Positions 20,555 to 29,594 of a stretch of DNA of 64,000 bases are shown here, piece by piece (positions within the stretch are counted from its first letter, which is position 1; the number at the start of each line of letters is the position of its first letter). This DNA is from Sphingobium sp. V4. GTDB lineage: Bacteria > Pseudomonadota > Alphaproteobacteria > Sphingomonadales > Sphingomonadaceae. A program made the translations under genes and the position numbers. The DNA lies in NCBI RefSeq assembly GCF_029590555.1, contig NZ_CP081001.1, forward strand, positions 372,001 through 436,000, given 5' to 3'. The notes under the pieces were generated by a model that made no database searches, was not told the DNA's origin, and saw nothing but the letters and a program-made list of their open reading frames with translations.

Positions 20555-22006
20555 ATGGCAGCAGGCAAGACGGGCGCGAAAGACCTGACGCAGGGGCCGA
20601 TCGCGTCCACGCTGATGCTGTTCGCCATTCCCACGTTGGCGTCCAATATCCTCCAGTCGCTGAACGGGTCGATCAACGCCATCTGGGTGGGCCGTTTCCT
20701 GGGCGCGCAGGCGCTCGCGGCGACAGCGAACGCCAATATCATCATGTTCCTGATGTTCTCGATCGTCTTTGGCTTCGGCATGGCGTCGACGGTGATGATC
20801 GGCCAGTCGATGGGCCGGCGCGATGTCGACGCGGCGCGGCGCGCCTTCGGATCGGCGGTGGGATTCTGCATGGGGCTGGCGCTGGTGGTCGCGACCGCCG
20901 GGTGGATCGGCGCGCCCGCGCTGCTGCGCCTGCTTGCCACGCCTCCGCAAGCCTTCGACATGGCGCTGGTCTATCTGCGCGTAATCTTCGTGGCCATGCC
21001 CGCCAGCCTGCTGAGCGTCATGATGATGATGGGCCTGCGGGGCGTCGGCGACGCGCGGACGCCGCTGATCTTCATGATCGTCAGCGTGGCCGTGGACCTG
21101 GTGCTCAATCCGGTGCTGATCCTGGGGCTGGGGCCGGTCCCGGCCATGGGCATCGCCGGGTCGGCGGCGGCGACGGCGGCGGCCGGCTTCGTCAGCCTGA
21201 TCGGGATCATCGCCTATACCTATGCCAAGGATCTGCCGCTGCGGCTGCGGGGGCCGGAACTGCGCTATCTGCGCCCCGCCGCCGACCAGATGCGCGTGCT
21301 GCTGGGCAAGGGATTGCCGATGGGGTTGCAGATGATCGTGATGTCGGCGTCGGGGCTCGTCATGATCGGCCTCGTCAACCGCGAAGGGCTGCTGGTGACG
21401 GCGGCCTATGGCGCGTCGCAGCAGCTGTGGACCTATCTCCAGATGCCCGCCATGGCGATGGGCGCGGCGGTCAGTGCCATGGCGGCGCAGAATGTCGGCG
21501 CCGGCCGCTGGGACCGGATCAGCCGCATCGCCGGCTATGGCATCGGCTATCAGCTGCTCATCACCGGCACGATGGTCGCGGTGATGCTGGCCTTCCACGA
21601 ACCCCTGCTGGCGCTGTTCCTGGGCGATAATGGCGCGGCGATCGCCGAGGCCTGGCATATGCAGCTGCGGGTGAGCTGGAGCTTCATCGCCTTCGGCTGC
21701 ACCATGATCCTGTTCGGGGTGATGCGCGCCAATGGCGTCGTGGTGGCGCCGCTGCTGATCCTGATCTTCACCCTGTTCGCGGTGCGGCTGGGCTTTTACT
21801 GGCTGGCCTATCCGGGGATCGGCGTCGATGCGCTGTGGTTCAGCTTCCCGGCCGGGTCGTTCATGTCGCTGCTGCTCGCCTTCCTCGTCTATGCGCAGGG
21901 CGGATGGCGCAAGGCCAAGCTGCTGGCCCCGGTGCATGAGGAGGAATGCCGCGAGGCGGTGAACAGCGAGGCCGAGCCGGCCGGGCGGATCGCGCCCACC
22001 GGCTGA
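20555..22006 (+). CDS. MATE family efflux transporter
   Basis: 483 residues from ATG 20555, chosen because GGGGGGA lies six bases before it. The protein has twelve hydrophobic segments in two related halves, as in MATE antiporters: the first half contains LQSLNGSINAIWVGRFLGAQALAA, the second half MSASGLVMIGLVNREGLLVTAAYGASQQLW. MATE proteins export cationic drugs, dyes or metabolites in exchange for H+ or Na+ in the inner membrane. The substrate cannot be read from sequence. It follows valS by 93 bases and converges with the HerA-like gene eight bases later. Confidence 0.92.
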   Translation: MAAGKTGAKDLTQGPIASTLMLFAIPTLASNILQSLNGSINAIWVGRFLGAQALAATANANIIMFLMFSIVFGFGMASTVMIGQSMGRRDVDAARRAFGSAVGFCMGLALVVATAGWIGAPALLRLLATPPQAFDMALVYLRVIFVAMPASLLSVMMMMGLRGVGDARTPLIFMIVSVAVDLVLNPVLILGLGPVPAMGIAGSAAATAAAGFVSLIGIIAYTYAKDLPLRLRGPELRYLRPAADQMRVLLGKGLPMGLQMIVMSASGLVMIGLVNREGLLVTAAYGASQQLWTYLQMPAMAMGAAVSAMAAQNVGAGRWDRISRIAGYGIGYQLLITGTMVAVMLAFHEPLLALFLGDNGAAIAEAWHMQLRVSWSFIAFGCTMILFGVMRANGVVVAPLLILIFTLFAVRLGFYWLAYPGIGVDALWFSFPAGSFMSLLLAFLVYAQGGWRKAKLLAPVHEEECREAVNSEAEPAGRIAPTG

Positions 22007-22013
22007 TGCGGTC

Positions 22014-23669
22014 CTACCGCCCCTGGCTGCGCCAGCGGGTAATGGTGCGATCGAGAATATCCGGTTCGCCGCCCGCCTGACGCCACAGTTCGGTGAAGCT
22101 CGGGTCGCTCGACGCGGGGCGGCGATGCTCCTCCAGATTGTCGAGCGCGACGCGGATCGGCACGGCGACGCCTTCGCCGCAGATGATCGCCTCGCGATTG
22201 CGCAGGGCGGGGATCGAATCGAGGAAGCCGCGCGCGCCTTCGGGCATGGCGGCCTTCACGAACGCCTGGTCGCGGTCGTTGTTGAGGCGCATCGAGATGA
22301 TCGTGCCGCATTGCGACAGCACGCCTTCGGCAAGGTCCGACGGACGCTGGGTGATGAGGCCCAGCGACACGCCATATTTGCGGCCTTCCTTGGCGATGCG
22401 CTCCAAAATCTTGCGCACCGCCTGGCCCGAGCCGGAGGTGGTGTTGGGGATGTAGCGATGCGCCTCTTCGCAGACCAGCAGGATGGGCCGCTGCGGCTCG
22501 TCGCGCGCCCAGATGGCATAGTCGAACACCAGCCGTGACAGGACGGATACCACCACGGAGGTGATGTCGGATGGCATGGCCGACACGTCGATGATCGAGA
22601 TCGGCTTGCCGTTGGCGGGCAGGCGGAAAATCTTGGCGAGGAAGGCCTGCATCGTGTCGGCGACCAACATGCCGGAGAACATGAAGCTGTAGCGGGGATC
22701 GGCCTTGATCTCGTCGATCTTGGTCTTGAGCCGCATATAGGGCAGCGAATTGGTGCCCTTGTCGAGCTTGCCCATCTCGTTCTGGAGGATGGTGGTCAGG
22801 TCGGACAGAAGATAGGGGATCGGGGAATCGACCGTCAGCCGGCCGATGCTTTCGGCAAGCCGGTTCTTCGATCGCGCCGCGAGCAGGCATTTGGCGAGGA
22901 TGTCGCTGTCCACGGTGCGATCCGCCCCCTGCGACGTCACGAACACCTCGCAATGTTCCTCGAAATTCATCAGCCAATAGGGGAGGGCGAGATTGTTGAC
23001 GTCATAGACCGCGCCATTGCCGGCGAAGGCGGCGCCATATTCGCCATGGGGATCGACCATGACGATATGGCCCTGCGGCGACAGGTCGCAGATGCGGTGG
23101 AGGATCAGCGCGGCGCTGGTCGACTTGCCGGTGCCGGTGGAGCCGAGCAGCGCGAAATGCTTGCCCAGCATCGAATCGACATAGAGGGCCGCGCGCGTGT
23201 CGCTGGTGGGATAGACGGTCCCGATCTGGACATGGGGCCGATCGTCGGCGGCATAGATTTGCTGCATGTCGCGGCTGGACACGGGAAAAATGTCGGTGCC
23301 GGGCGTCGGGTAGCGGGTCACGCCGCGCCGGAAGCGATAGATGCGCCCGGTCAGCTTTTCCTCGTCGCCTTCGCCCAGGAAATCGATGTCCGCGACGATG
23401 CTCTTGCTCGCCTGGTCGAGGGACAGGCCGCGGACGCTGGCGATCAGCCAGCTCTTGCCGACCCGCATCTTGACCTGGCTGCCGACCTGGCCCGCCATGG
23501 CGATGCAGGGATCGGCATCCTGTCCCAGAACGGCAAGGCGCTGGGCGTCGATCAGCACCTTGGAGCTGGAACCGGCGATCTGGAACACCATGCCCATGGA
23601 TTGGGCCACGTCGGCCTCTGCTGCGGCGGTGGCGACGGAGAATTCATGTGCGGCCGGCATCTGGGTCAT
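22014..23669 (-). CDS. HerA-type helicase/ATPase (DUF87 family)
   Basis: 551 residues from ATG 23669; an ATG at 23702 would add 11 residues. After an N-terminal beta-barrel-like HAS domain comes the Walker A LLGSTGTGKSTSAAL (about residues 185-199), IVMVDPHGEYG, and Walker B ILLVCEEAHRYIP, then the arginine-containing RIAKEGRKYGVSLGLITQRP typical of FtsK/HerA-family hexameric ATPases. HerA proteins move along DNA and in archaea work with the NurA nuclease in end resection; bacterial HerA partners are often nucleases or Sir2-type effectors of defence. No nuclease gene is adjacent here, so a housekeeping role is more likely. Confidence 0.88.
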   Translation of the reverse strand: MTQMPAAHEFSVATAAAEADVAQSMGMVFQIAGSSSKVLIDAQRLAVLGQDADPCIAMAGQVGSQVKMRVGKSWLIASVRGLSLDQASKSIVADIDFLGEGDEEKLTGRIYRFRRGVTRYPTPGTDIFPVSSRDMQQIYAADDRPHVQIGTVYPTSDTRAALYVDSMLGKHFALLGSTGTGKSTSAALILHRICDLSPQGHIVMVDPHGEYGAAFAGNGAVYDVNNLALPYWLMNFEEHCEVFVTSQGADRTVDSDILAKCLLAARSKNRLAESIGRLTVDSPIPYLLSDLTTILQNEMGKLDKGTNSLPYMRLKTKIDEIKADPRYSFMFSGMLVADTMQAFLAKIFRLPANGKPISIIDVSAMPSDITSVVVSVLSRLVFDYAIWARDEPQRPILLVCEEAHRYIPNTTSGSGQAVRKILERIAKEGRKYGVSLGLITQRPSDLAEGVLSQCGTIISMRLNNDRDQAFVKAAMPEGARGFLDSIPALRNREAIICGEGVAVPIRVALDNLEEHRRPASSDPSFTELWRQAGGEPDILDRTITRWRSQGR

Positions 23670-23876
23670 AAGCCTATGATCGTCCCTGAAACCGGAACGC
23701 ATGTCCGGTGAACAGACATCGAATACAGGGCAGAGGTAAATTTAGGCTTATCCGCCCGGCGCGGACCTGCCGGTGCCTGTCACGCCATTGGTGGCAGGTC
23801 CGGCACGGATGGTCCCGGACGGGGGAACATAGATCAAGGCTGGACATTCATCCGTCGCCACAGTCAGGATGTCTGC

Positions 23877-24959
23877 TTGCCCGAAACGATACCGGTCCAT
23901 GGAGCGCGCCGCTCCGACGCGATCGCCATAGCCCGTGTCATCTGCATCCTGGGGGTGGTCTATGTCCATGCCTGGACGGGCCTCAACGGCGAGACCCTGG
24001 CGGCTTTGCGGGGCAGCGGACAGGATGTGCTGCGCTGGACGCTGATGGAGATATTCGGTCGCAGCGCAGTGCCGCTGCTCGGCCTGATCTCCGGCTGGCT
24101 GGTGGCGGGGTCGGGGCGAACGCGTGACTGGCCGCACCATGTGCTGCGCAAGGCGCGGACGATATTGCTGCCGATGATCCTTTGGAACATGCTGGGGATA
24201 CTGTTCGTGTCGGGCGCGGCGCGGCTGCTGGGCCTGTCGGCGCCGCAGCCCCAGTCGGTCTGGTGGCTGGTGGACGAGATCATCATTCTGACGCGCAATC
24301 CCGACATCAATGTGCAGATGCCCTTCCTGCGCGACCTGTTCCTGTGCATGGTCGCCGCGCCGATCCTGGTGCGCGTTCCCGACCGGATGCTCTGGCTGGT
24401 CGCCATCGCGGCGGCGGCGGCGCATATTGCGGGGCTGGGTCCGCCGGTGCTGATGCGCGCGTCGATCCTCCTCTTCTTCACGCTGGGCATTCTGGTCCGT
24501 CGCCACGCGATCGAGGAGAGGGCGGCGCGGCTGCCCGTGATGCTGGCCGTCCTGCCCTTCGCGCTGCTGATGGGGATGCAACTCTATCGGGCCGTCAGCC
24601 TGGGTGATGGCGAATGGCCGCTGGCCCAGCGCAGCCTCGACCTGGTGGTGCGGATCGCGGCAGCGGTCGCCTTCTGGCGGTTGGCCTGGTCATTGGCGGG
24701 AACGGCGGCGCGAGGATTGTTGCTCCGGATCGAACGCTACGCCTTCTTTCTCTTTTGTTCGCACCTCATCCTGATCTGGCTCGGCGGGCCGGTGCTGGGC
24801 GCGCTGTTCGGTCCGATGGGATCGCCATTTTACCCGCTCTACCTGATCGCCCAGCCGCTGATCGTGCTGGCGGCGGTGATCCTGATCGGATCGGTACTGC
24901 GCCGGATCGCGCCAGGCGCCGCCTTCATCCTGAGCGGAGGGCGGCTCAGGCGGCGCTGA
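23877..24959 (+). CDS. acyltransferase family 3 membrane protein
   Basis: 360 residues from a TTG at 23877, supported by AGGAT six bases upstream; no nearer ATG fits. The protein has about ten membrane segments, with the first containing DAIAIARVICILGVVYVHAW, where the conserved Arg and His of the acyltransferase 3 (OafA/NodX) family are present. Such enzymes O-acetylate or otherwise acylate surface polysaccharides, peptidoglycan or small sugars. The last codons overlap by 14 bases with the convergent flavin monooxygenase gene. There is no polysaccharide cluster next to it, so the acceptor is unknown. Confidence 0.85.
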   Translation: MPETIPVHGARRSDAIAIARVICILGVVYVHAWTGLNGETLAALRGSGQDVLRWTLMEIFGRSAVPLLGLISGWLVAGSGRTRDWPHHVLRKARTILLPMILWNMLGILFVSGAARLLGLSAPQPQSVWWLVDEIIILTRNPDINVQMPFLRDLFLCMVAAPILVRVPDRMLWLVAIAAAAAHIAGLGPPVLMRASILLFFTLGILVRRHAIEERAARLPVMLAVLPFALLMGMQLYRAVSLGDGEWPLAQRSLDLVVRIAAAVAFWRLAWSLAGTAARGLLLRIERYAFFLFCSHLILIWLGGPVLGALFGPMGSPFYPLYLIAQPLIVLAAVILIGSVLRRIAPGAAFILSGGRLRRR

Positions 24960-25959
24960 CGGGTTCGCGCCCGGCCACGGCCTGCGCTGCCGCCATGGCG
25001 ATGGCGAAGCTGCGCTTGCGGGCGGCGGGATCGAATATCTGCCCGGTAAGGATCAGTTCGTCGGCCTGGGTGCGGCGCAGGAAGGCGGCGATGTCCCGTT
25101 CGACATCGGCCTGGATGCCGATGCTGGACACGCTCAGGACGTCGGCCAGCATGGCCTGCGCCTGCACGGGCAGGCTGTCGAGATAGCCGGGTACCGGCGG
25201 CTGGAGCTTGCCGGGCTGGCCGGTGCGCAGGCGCACGAAGGCTTGCTGCATCGAGCTGGCCAGCAATTGCGCCTCCCCCGCATCGTCGGCGGCGAAGACA
25301 TTGTAGCCGGCCATCACATAGGGATATTTCAGCTGCGCCGAGGGACGGAAATCGCGCCGATAGACCGCGATCGCCTCGTCCAGCGCGGCGGGCGCGAAGT
25401 GGGAGGCGAAGGCGTAGGGCAGACCGAGCGCGGCGGCGAGCTGCGCCCCATAAAGGCTGGAGCCGAGGATCCAGATCGGGACATCCGCGCCCGCGCCGGG
25501 TGTCGCCTGGATGCCGAGACGCTCGTCGCCCGCGAAAAAGGCCTGCAATTCCATTACGTCGCGCGGGAACTGGTCGGGGCCGCCGGCCAGATTGCGCCGG
25601 ATCGCCTGCGCGACCCGCTGATCGGACCCCGGCGCGCGGCCCAGGCCCAGGTCCACGCGGCCGGGAAAGAGCGCCTCCAGCGTGCCGAACTGTTCGGCAA
25701 TCAGCAGCGGCGCGTGATTGGGCAGCATGATGCCGCCCGCGCCGATGCGTATGCTGGACGTGGCATGGCCGATATGGGCCAGGACGACCGAGGTGGCCGC
25801 AGATGCGATGCCCGCCATGCCATGATGTTCGGCGACCCAGAAGCGGTGATAGCCCAGCATTTCGGCATGGGCGGCGAGATCGGCCGCGTTGGCGAGCGCG
25901 GTGGCGACATCATCGCCTTCGCGGACGGGAACCAGGTCGAGCAGGGAGAAGCGCGTCAT
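24946..25959 (-). CDS. LLM class flavin-dependent oxidoreductase
   Basis: 337 residues from ATG 25959 (an ATG at 25968 adds three). The sequence is that of the luciferase-like monooxygenase family group resembling YhbW/MsnO8: FSLLDLVPVREG at the N-terminus, RFWVAEHHGMAGIASAAT, the flavin-site segment IRIGAGGIMLPNHAPL, and LGLGRAPGSDQ. These enzymes use reduced FMN and oxygen on varied organic substrates. A lone gene convergent with the acyltransferase; no flavin reductase partner is close by. The substrate is unknown. Confidence 0.92.
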   Translation of the reverse strand: MTRFSLLDLVPVREGDDVATALANAADLAAHAEMLGYHRFWVAEHHGMAGIASAATSVVLAHIGHATSSIRIGAGGIMLPNHAPLLIAEQFGTLEALFPGRVDLGLGRAPGSDQRVAQAIRRNLAGGPDQFPRDVMELQAFFAGDERLGIQATPGAGADVPIWILGSSLYGAQLAAALGLPYAFASHFAPAALDEAIAVYRRDFRPSAQLKYPYVMAGYNVFAADDAGEAQLLASSMQQAFVRLRTGQPGKLQPPVPGYLDSLPVQAQAMLADVLSVSSIGIQADVERDIAAFLRRTQADELILTGQIFDPAARKRSFAIAMAAAQAVAGREPVSAA

Positions 25960-26003
25960 GCCCGTCATATGGGGGCATGATTGGTTTCATTTCAATACTA
26001 AAT

Positions 26004-26444
26004 TCAGCCGGCGCGGCCGAAACCCTGTACGGGCGCCTCGACGCGGCGGCCGAAACTGGCGGGACGCCGGGCGACCAGCGGATTGGCATCGCGATCAAGC
26101 AGCGCCATCGTCTCGGTGAAGCAGGGGCGCAAGGCGACCACTGTCTCGATCAGTTCGTCCGGTCCTTCGCGAGTTTCGACGCAGCGCCGGGCGGTCATTT
26201 CGATCTCTTCGGCCATGGCGCTGAGGCGATAGGCGCCGAACTGCGCGGATTCACCCTTCAGCGTGTGGGCTGGCGTGACAAGCGCGGCGGCATTGAGGGC
26301 GCGAAAGGATTCCTCGATGGCGTTGATCGACTTCACGCCGTCCTCGCGGAAATAGCCCAGGATGCGCAGGAAGGCCGTGCCAAGTTCGCCGCGCGTCTTG
26401 GCAAATTCGGCCCAGTTCACCAGTTCGGTCTGTTGATGAGGCAC
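26004..26444 (-). CDS. Hpt domain protein
   Basis: 146 residues from a GTG at 26444, preferred because AAAGGGAG lies seven bases before it; an ATG at 26462 lacks such a site. It is a four-helix histidine phosphotransfer protein: phospho-accepting His60 lies in PAHTLKGES, matching the HxLKGxS motif. Hpt proteins carry phosphate between receiver domains in multi-step phosphorelays. No kinase or receiver gene is adjacent, so it probably serves a relay encoded elsewhere. The C-terminal 30 residues are basic and low in complexity. It is 71 bases downstream of the TusA-like gene, possibly in the same transcript. Confidence 0.88.
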   Translation of the reverse strand: MPHQQTELVNWAEFAKTRGELGTAFLRILGYFREDGVKSINAIEESFRALNAAALVTPAHTLKGESAQFGAYRLSAMAEEIEMTARRCVETREGPDELIETVVALRPCFTETMALLDRDANPLVARRPASFGRRVEAPVQGFGRAG

Positions 26445-26533
26445 GACGCCACTCCCTTTCATGCCAAACCAGAATAGGCTTCGCGCGTAAACAGCGGGTT
26501 AAGGGCGCGCCCGAAGGCAATGGATTGCAGGCG

Positions 26534-26755
26534 TCAGATCGGCCGGCGCAGCGAAAAACGATGATCGCCCAGCGCCGCGAAAGTCCATTGCTGCTGCTGC
26601 GCCAGCGCGGCCAGTTCGGCCGGGGCGATCGGATCGTCCGCTTCGATGATGATGGCGTTCCGGTCCCGCATCGCGCGGGCGGCGCGCAGCGCGGGCCAGG
26701 GACATTTCATGCCCCTGGCGTTCACGGTCAGCGCGTCGCCGTCACTTGGTGCCAT
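26534..26755 (-). CDS. TusA-like sulfurtransferase
   Basis: 73 residues with the TusA/SirA fold: a first strand followed by GMKCPWPAL, in which Cys18 of the CPxP motif carries persulfide sulfur. Family members relay sulfur for tRNA thiolation, molybdenum cofactor or other sulfur chemistry; this is a divergent form, and true E. coli-type TusA function is not certain. The start overlaps the end of der by 14 bases, which points to translational coupling within the bamB-der operon. Confidence 0.85.
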   Translation of the reverse strand: MAPSDGDALTVNARGMKCPWPALRAARAMRDRNAIIIEADDPIAPAELAALAQQQQWTFAALGDHRFSLRRPI

Positions 26756-28109
26756 AGGGATTCTTGGCGCTGCGCAGCGTCAGCCGCACCGGCACCGCGC
26801 CGAAACCGAGTTCCTTGCGGATGCCGTTCACCAGATAGCGGCGATAGCTTTCGGGGAGTTCGTCGAGCCGGGTGCCGAACAGCACGAATGTCGGCGGGCG
26901 CGTCTTGTTCTGGGTGATGTAGCGCAGCTTGATCCGCTTGCCGCCCGGTGCGGGGGGCGGATTGGCCTCCAGCGCGCGTTCGAACCAGCGGTTCAGCACG
27001 CCGGTCGAGATGCGCTGGGACCAGGCGGTGCGGGTTTCGAAGGCGACATGGATCAGGTCGTCCAGCCCCTTGCCGGTCGCCGCGGACACGGTCATGATCG
27101 GCACGCCGCGCACCTGCGCGAGGCCATCGGACAGCGCCTGCTTGATGCCCTGATAGAGGGCCGAGCCATTTTCCACCGTGTCCCATTTGTTGAGCGCGAT
27201 GACGAGGGCGCGGCCTTCCTCCAGCACCTTGTCGGCGATGCGGAGATCCTGGGCTTCGAGGCCGCGGGTCGAATCGAGCAGCAGCACCACGACTTCGGCA
27301 AAGTTCACCGCGTTCAGGCCGTCCGAAACCGCCAGCTTTTCCAGCTTGTCCTGCACCTTGGCGCGCTTGCGCATCCCGGCCGTGTCGATCAGGCGGACGG
27401 GGCGCTCGACGCCCTCCCGGCTCGTCCAGCTCCAGTCGACGGCGATGCTGTCGCGGGTGATGCCCGCTTCCGGGCCTGTCAGCAGCCGGTTTTCGCCCAG
27501 CAGCCTGTTGATGAGCGTGGACTTGCCGGCATTGGGCCGGCCGACGATGGCGAGCTTGAGCGGCGCGCTCTCGTCATCCTCGTAAAATTCCTTCTCATAT
27601 TCCTCGCCATCTTCCCGCTCCAGATGCGGGAGCAGCGCCTGGAACAGATCGGCCATGCCCTGGCCATGTTCGGCGGAAAAGGGGATGGGTTCGCCCAGTC
27701 CCAGGCTGAAGGCCTCCATGACGCCAGGTTCGGCCGCCTTGCCCTCCGCCTTGTTGGCGACGAGCACGACGGGGGCGTCGCCTTCGCGCAGCCAGCGGGC
27801 GATTTCCTCGTCCAGCGGGGTGATGCCCGCGCGCGAATCGATCAGGAACAGGGCGACGTCGCAATTCTCGACCGCCGCCTGGGTCTGCATCCGCATCCGG
27901 CCGGGCAGGGACTGGGGGTCTTCATCCTCATAGCCGGCGGTGTCGATGATGGTGAAGTCGAGGCCCAGCAGGTGCGCCTCGCCCTCGCGCCGGTCGCGGG
28001 TCACGCCGGGCTGGTCGTCGACCAGCGCCAGCTTCTTGCCGACCAGCCGGTTGAACAGGGTGGACTTGCCCACATTGGGACGTCCGACGATCGCTACCGT
28101 GGGCAGCAT
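26742..28109 (-). CDS. der: ribosome biogenesis GTPase Der
   Basis: 455 residues from ATG 28109, placed nine bases after GGAAGGA; ATGs at 28118 and 28133 are alternatives. Two G domains in tandem are diagnostic: G1 motifs GRPNVGKSTLF (residues 8-18) and GRPNAGKSTLI (about residue 193), DTAGYED and DTAGMRKRAK G3 motifs, and NKAE and NKWD G4 motifs, followed by a KH-like C-terminal domain. Der acts in 50S subunit maturation in the cytoplasm. Located downstream of bamB, as in many proteobacteria, separated from it by a spacer with a large hairpin. Confidence 0.97.
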   Translation of the reverse strand: MLPTVAIVGRPNVGKSTLFNRLVGKKLALVDDQPGVTRDRREGEAHLLGLDFTIIDTAGYEDEDPQSLPGRMRMQTQAAVENCDVALFLIDSRAGITPLDEEIARWLREGDAPVVLVANKAEGKAAEPGVMEAFSLGLGEPIPFSAEHGQGMADLFQALLPHLEREDGEEYEKEFYEDDESAPLKLAIVGRPNAGKSTLINRLLGENRLLTGPEAGITRDSIAVDWSWTSREGVERPVRLIDTAGMRKRAKVQDKLEKLAVSDGLNAVNFAEVVVLLLDSTRGLEAQDLRIADKVLEEGRALVIALNKWDTVENGSALYQGIKQALSDGLAQVRGVPIMTVSAATGKGLDDLIHVAFETRTAWSQRISTGVLNRWFERALEANPPPAPGGKRIKLRYITQNKTRPPTFVLFGTRLDELPESYRRYLVNGIRKELGFGAVPVRLTLRSAKNPYGTK

Positions 28110-28150
28110 GGCCCGCATTCCTTCCAAAATCATAGTCTGCGATAAAAGCA

Positions 28151-28216
28151 GTGCTCCTGCGAAGGCGGGAGCCCGGTCCGTTTGCCGGAACCGGCCCCCC
28201 GCCTTCGCAGGAGCAC
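28151..28216. repeat. long inverted repeat between bamB and der
   Basis: Perfect 19-base arms (28151-28169 and 28198-28216; sequence GTGCTCCTGCGAAGGCGGG and its complement) enclose a partly paired GGTCC/GGAACC centre. The GCTCCTGCGAAGGC element is a dispersed repeat I associate with sphingomonads. It lies in the intercistronic gap of an operon and has no T run. Confidence 0.85.
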
Positions 28217-28236
28217 GCTTAGCATGTTTGTCGTTC

Positions 28237-29577
28237 TTAGCGGAACGCCGTCAATTTTCCATCGTCGGCCAGCACATAGAGCATATTGTTGGCGACGATG
28301 GGGGAGAGCGACATCGACCGGTCCATGTCCACGCTCGACTGGACGGCGCCCGTCGTCGGGTCGACATAGACCATTTCGCCGCGCGTCGACACCACGATCA
28401 GCCGGTTGCCGGCCAGCACCGGGCCGGTCCAGCGGATCGCCTTGTCCTTCTTCTTTTCCTTCTGCCAGCGGCGCAGCTGGCTGACCCAGCGGATCTTGCC
28501 GGTGGCGCGCGCGACGCAAAGCAGCCGGGCGTCGCTGGTAACGGCGAACACCCATTCGCCCACGACCGCAGGGGTCGAGATGCCGGCGATGTTGATTTCC
28601 CAGAGGCGCTGGCCGCTGGTGAGTTCATAGCTGGCCATGCGGCCGCCCTGGCCGATGGCGAAGACGCGGCCGCGATCGATCACCGGATCGGCGTCGATGT
28701 CGGTCAGCGTGGCGACCGCCGTCGAGATGCTGGTGCGCGACAGCGCATCGCCCCACAGGCTGCGACCATTTTCATAGCGATAGGCGGTGATTTCGCCCGA
28801 GCTGTAGCCCGCGATCACCGTCCCCTGCGCGGCGGCGGGCGCGGCGACGCCGAAAATGCCCGTCACCTGCAACGTGCCGCTGTCGGTCCACTGGGTTTCG
28901 CCGTCGCTCTGGTTGAGCGCGAAGATCTGGTTGTCCTGGCCCATGACGTAGACATGGCCATTTTCCAGCGTCGGTGCGCCGCGCAGCGGGCCGCCGGGAT
29001 GCTTTTTCCACACGATGGCGCCATCGGCCGCATTCAGCGCGAACACGTCGCCAAGGCCGGTGCTGGCGAACACCCGGTCGCCCAGGACGCTGACGCCGCC
29101 GCCGAACAGGGTGCGGCCGTTGCCCTTGCCCTCCGAAGGGAGGTTGGTCTGCCACAATTTCGCGCCGCTTGCGGCATCCAGGGCGATGACATGCGCGCCG
29201 GCATCGGTCACGAACAGCTTGCCGCCGGCCACGACCGGCGACGCGGCGAGCCGGGCCTGGGGCGAACTGCCCTCGATCGAGGTGGTCCAGACCTGGGTGG
29301 GCGAGCCGCCGAGCGAGACATGGCCCATCGCCTTGGACGGATCACCGCCCGGCTGCGACCAGCTTTCGTTGACATAGGGGGCAGGCAGGCTGACCGGCAC
29401 GTCGGCCAGCGACGGTTCGACCTCGACACCCTGTTCGTTGGTCAGGATCGAGACGCGGTTGCCCACCACCGGGGTCTTGGGGCCCCCCTTCTTGCCGCCG
29501 ACGATGCCGCAGCCCGCGAGCAACGCGATCATCGCCGCGATGGTCACGGTGCGCCCAACCGGCGCCAGGCTCTTCAT
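28237..29577 (-). CDS. bamB: outer-membrane assembly lipoprotein BamB (PQQ-repeat protein)
   Basis: 446 residues from ATG 29577. The N-terminal signal ends in a lipobox, LLAGC, so Cys23 is lipidated. The rest is an eight-bladed beta-propeller with repeats of the PQQ type (for example VIALDAASGAKLW, VFALNAADGAIVW and IFALNQSDGETQW). BamB helps BamA fold outer-membrane proteins. In E. coli the order is yfgM-bamB-der, and the same order occurs here on the minus strand (TPR protein, bamB, der), which supports the call over other PQQ-repeat proteins. 17 bases separate it from the upstream TPR gene. Confidence 0.92.
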   Translation of the reverse strand: MKSLAPVGRTVTIAAMIALLAGCGIVGGKKGGPKTPVVGNRVSILTNEQGVEVEPSLADVPVSLPAPYVNESWSQPGGDPSKAMGHVSLGGSPTQVWTTSIEGSSPQARLAASPVVAGGKLFVTDAGAHVIALDAASGAKLWQTNLPSEGKGNGRTLFGGGVSVLGDRVFASTGLGDVFALNAADGAIVWKKHPGGPLRGAPTLENGHVYVMGQDNQIFALNQSDGETQWTDSGTLQVTGIFGVAAPAAAQGTVIAGYSSGEITAYRYENGRSLWGDALSRTSISTAVATLTDIDADPVIDRGRVFAIGQGGRMASYELTSGQRLWEINIAGISTPAVVGEWVFAVTSDARLLCVARATGKIRWVSQLRRWQKEKKKDKAIRWTGPVLAGNRLIVVSTRGEMVYVDPTTGAVQSSVDMDRSMSLSPIVANNMLYVLADDGKLTAFR

Positions 29578-29594
29578 GCTCACCATCTGCTCGC

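Noticed and set aside
22014..23669. HerA-type ATPase as part of a phage-defence system
   Set aside because: No nuclease, Sir2 or other effector gene lies beside it; the neighbours are a MATE exporter and an acyltransferase.
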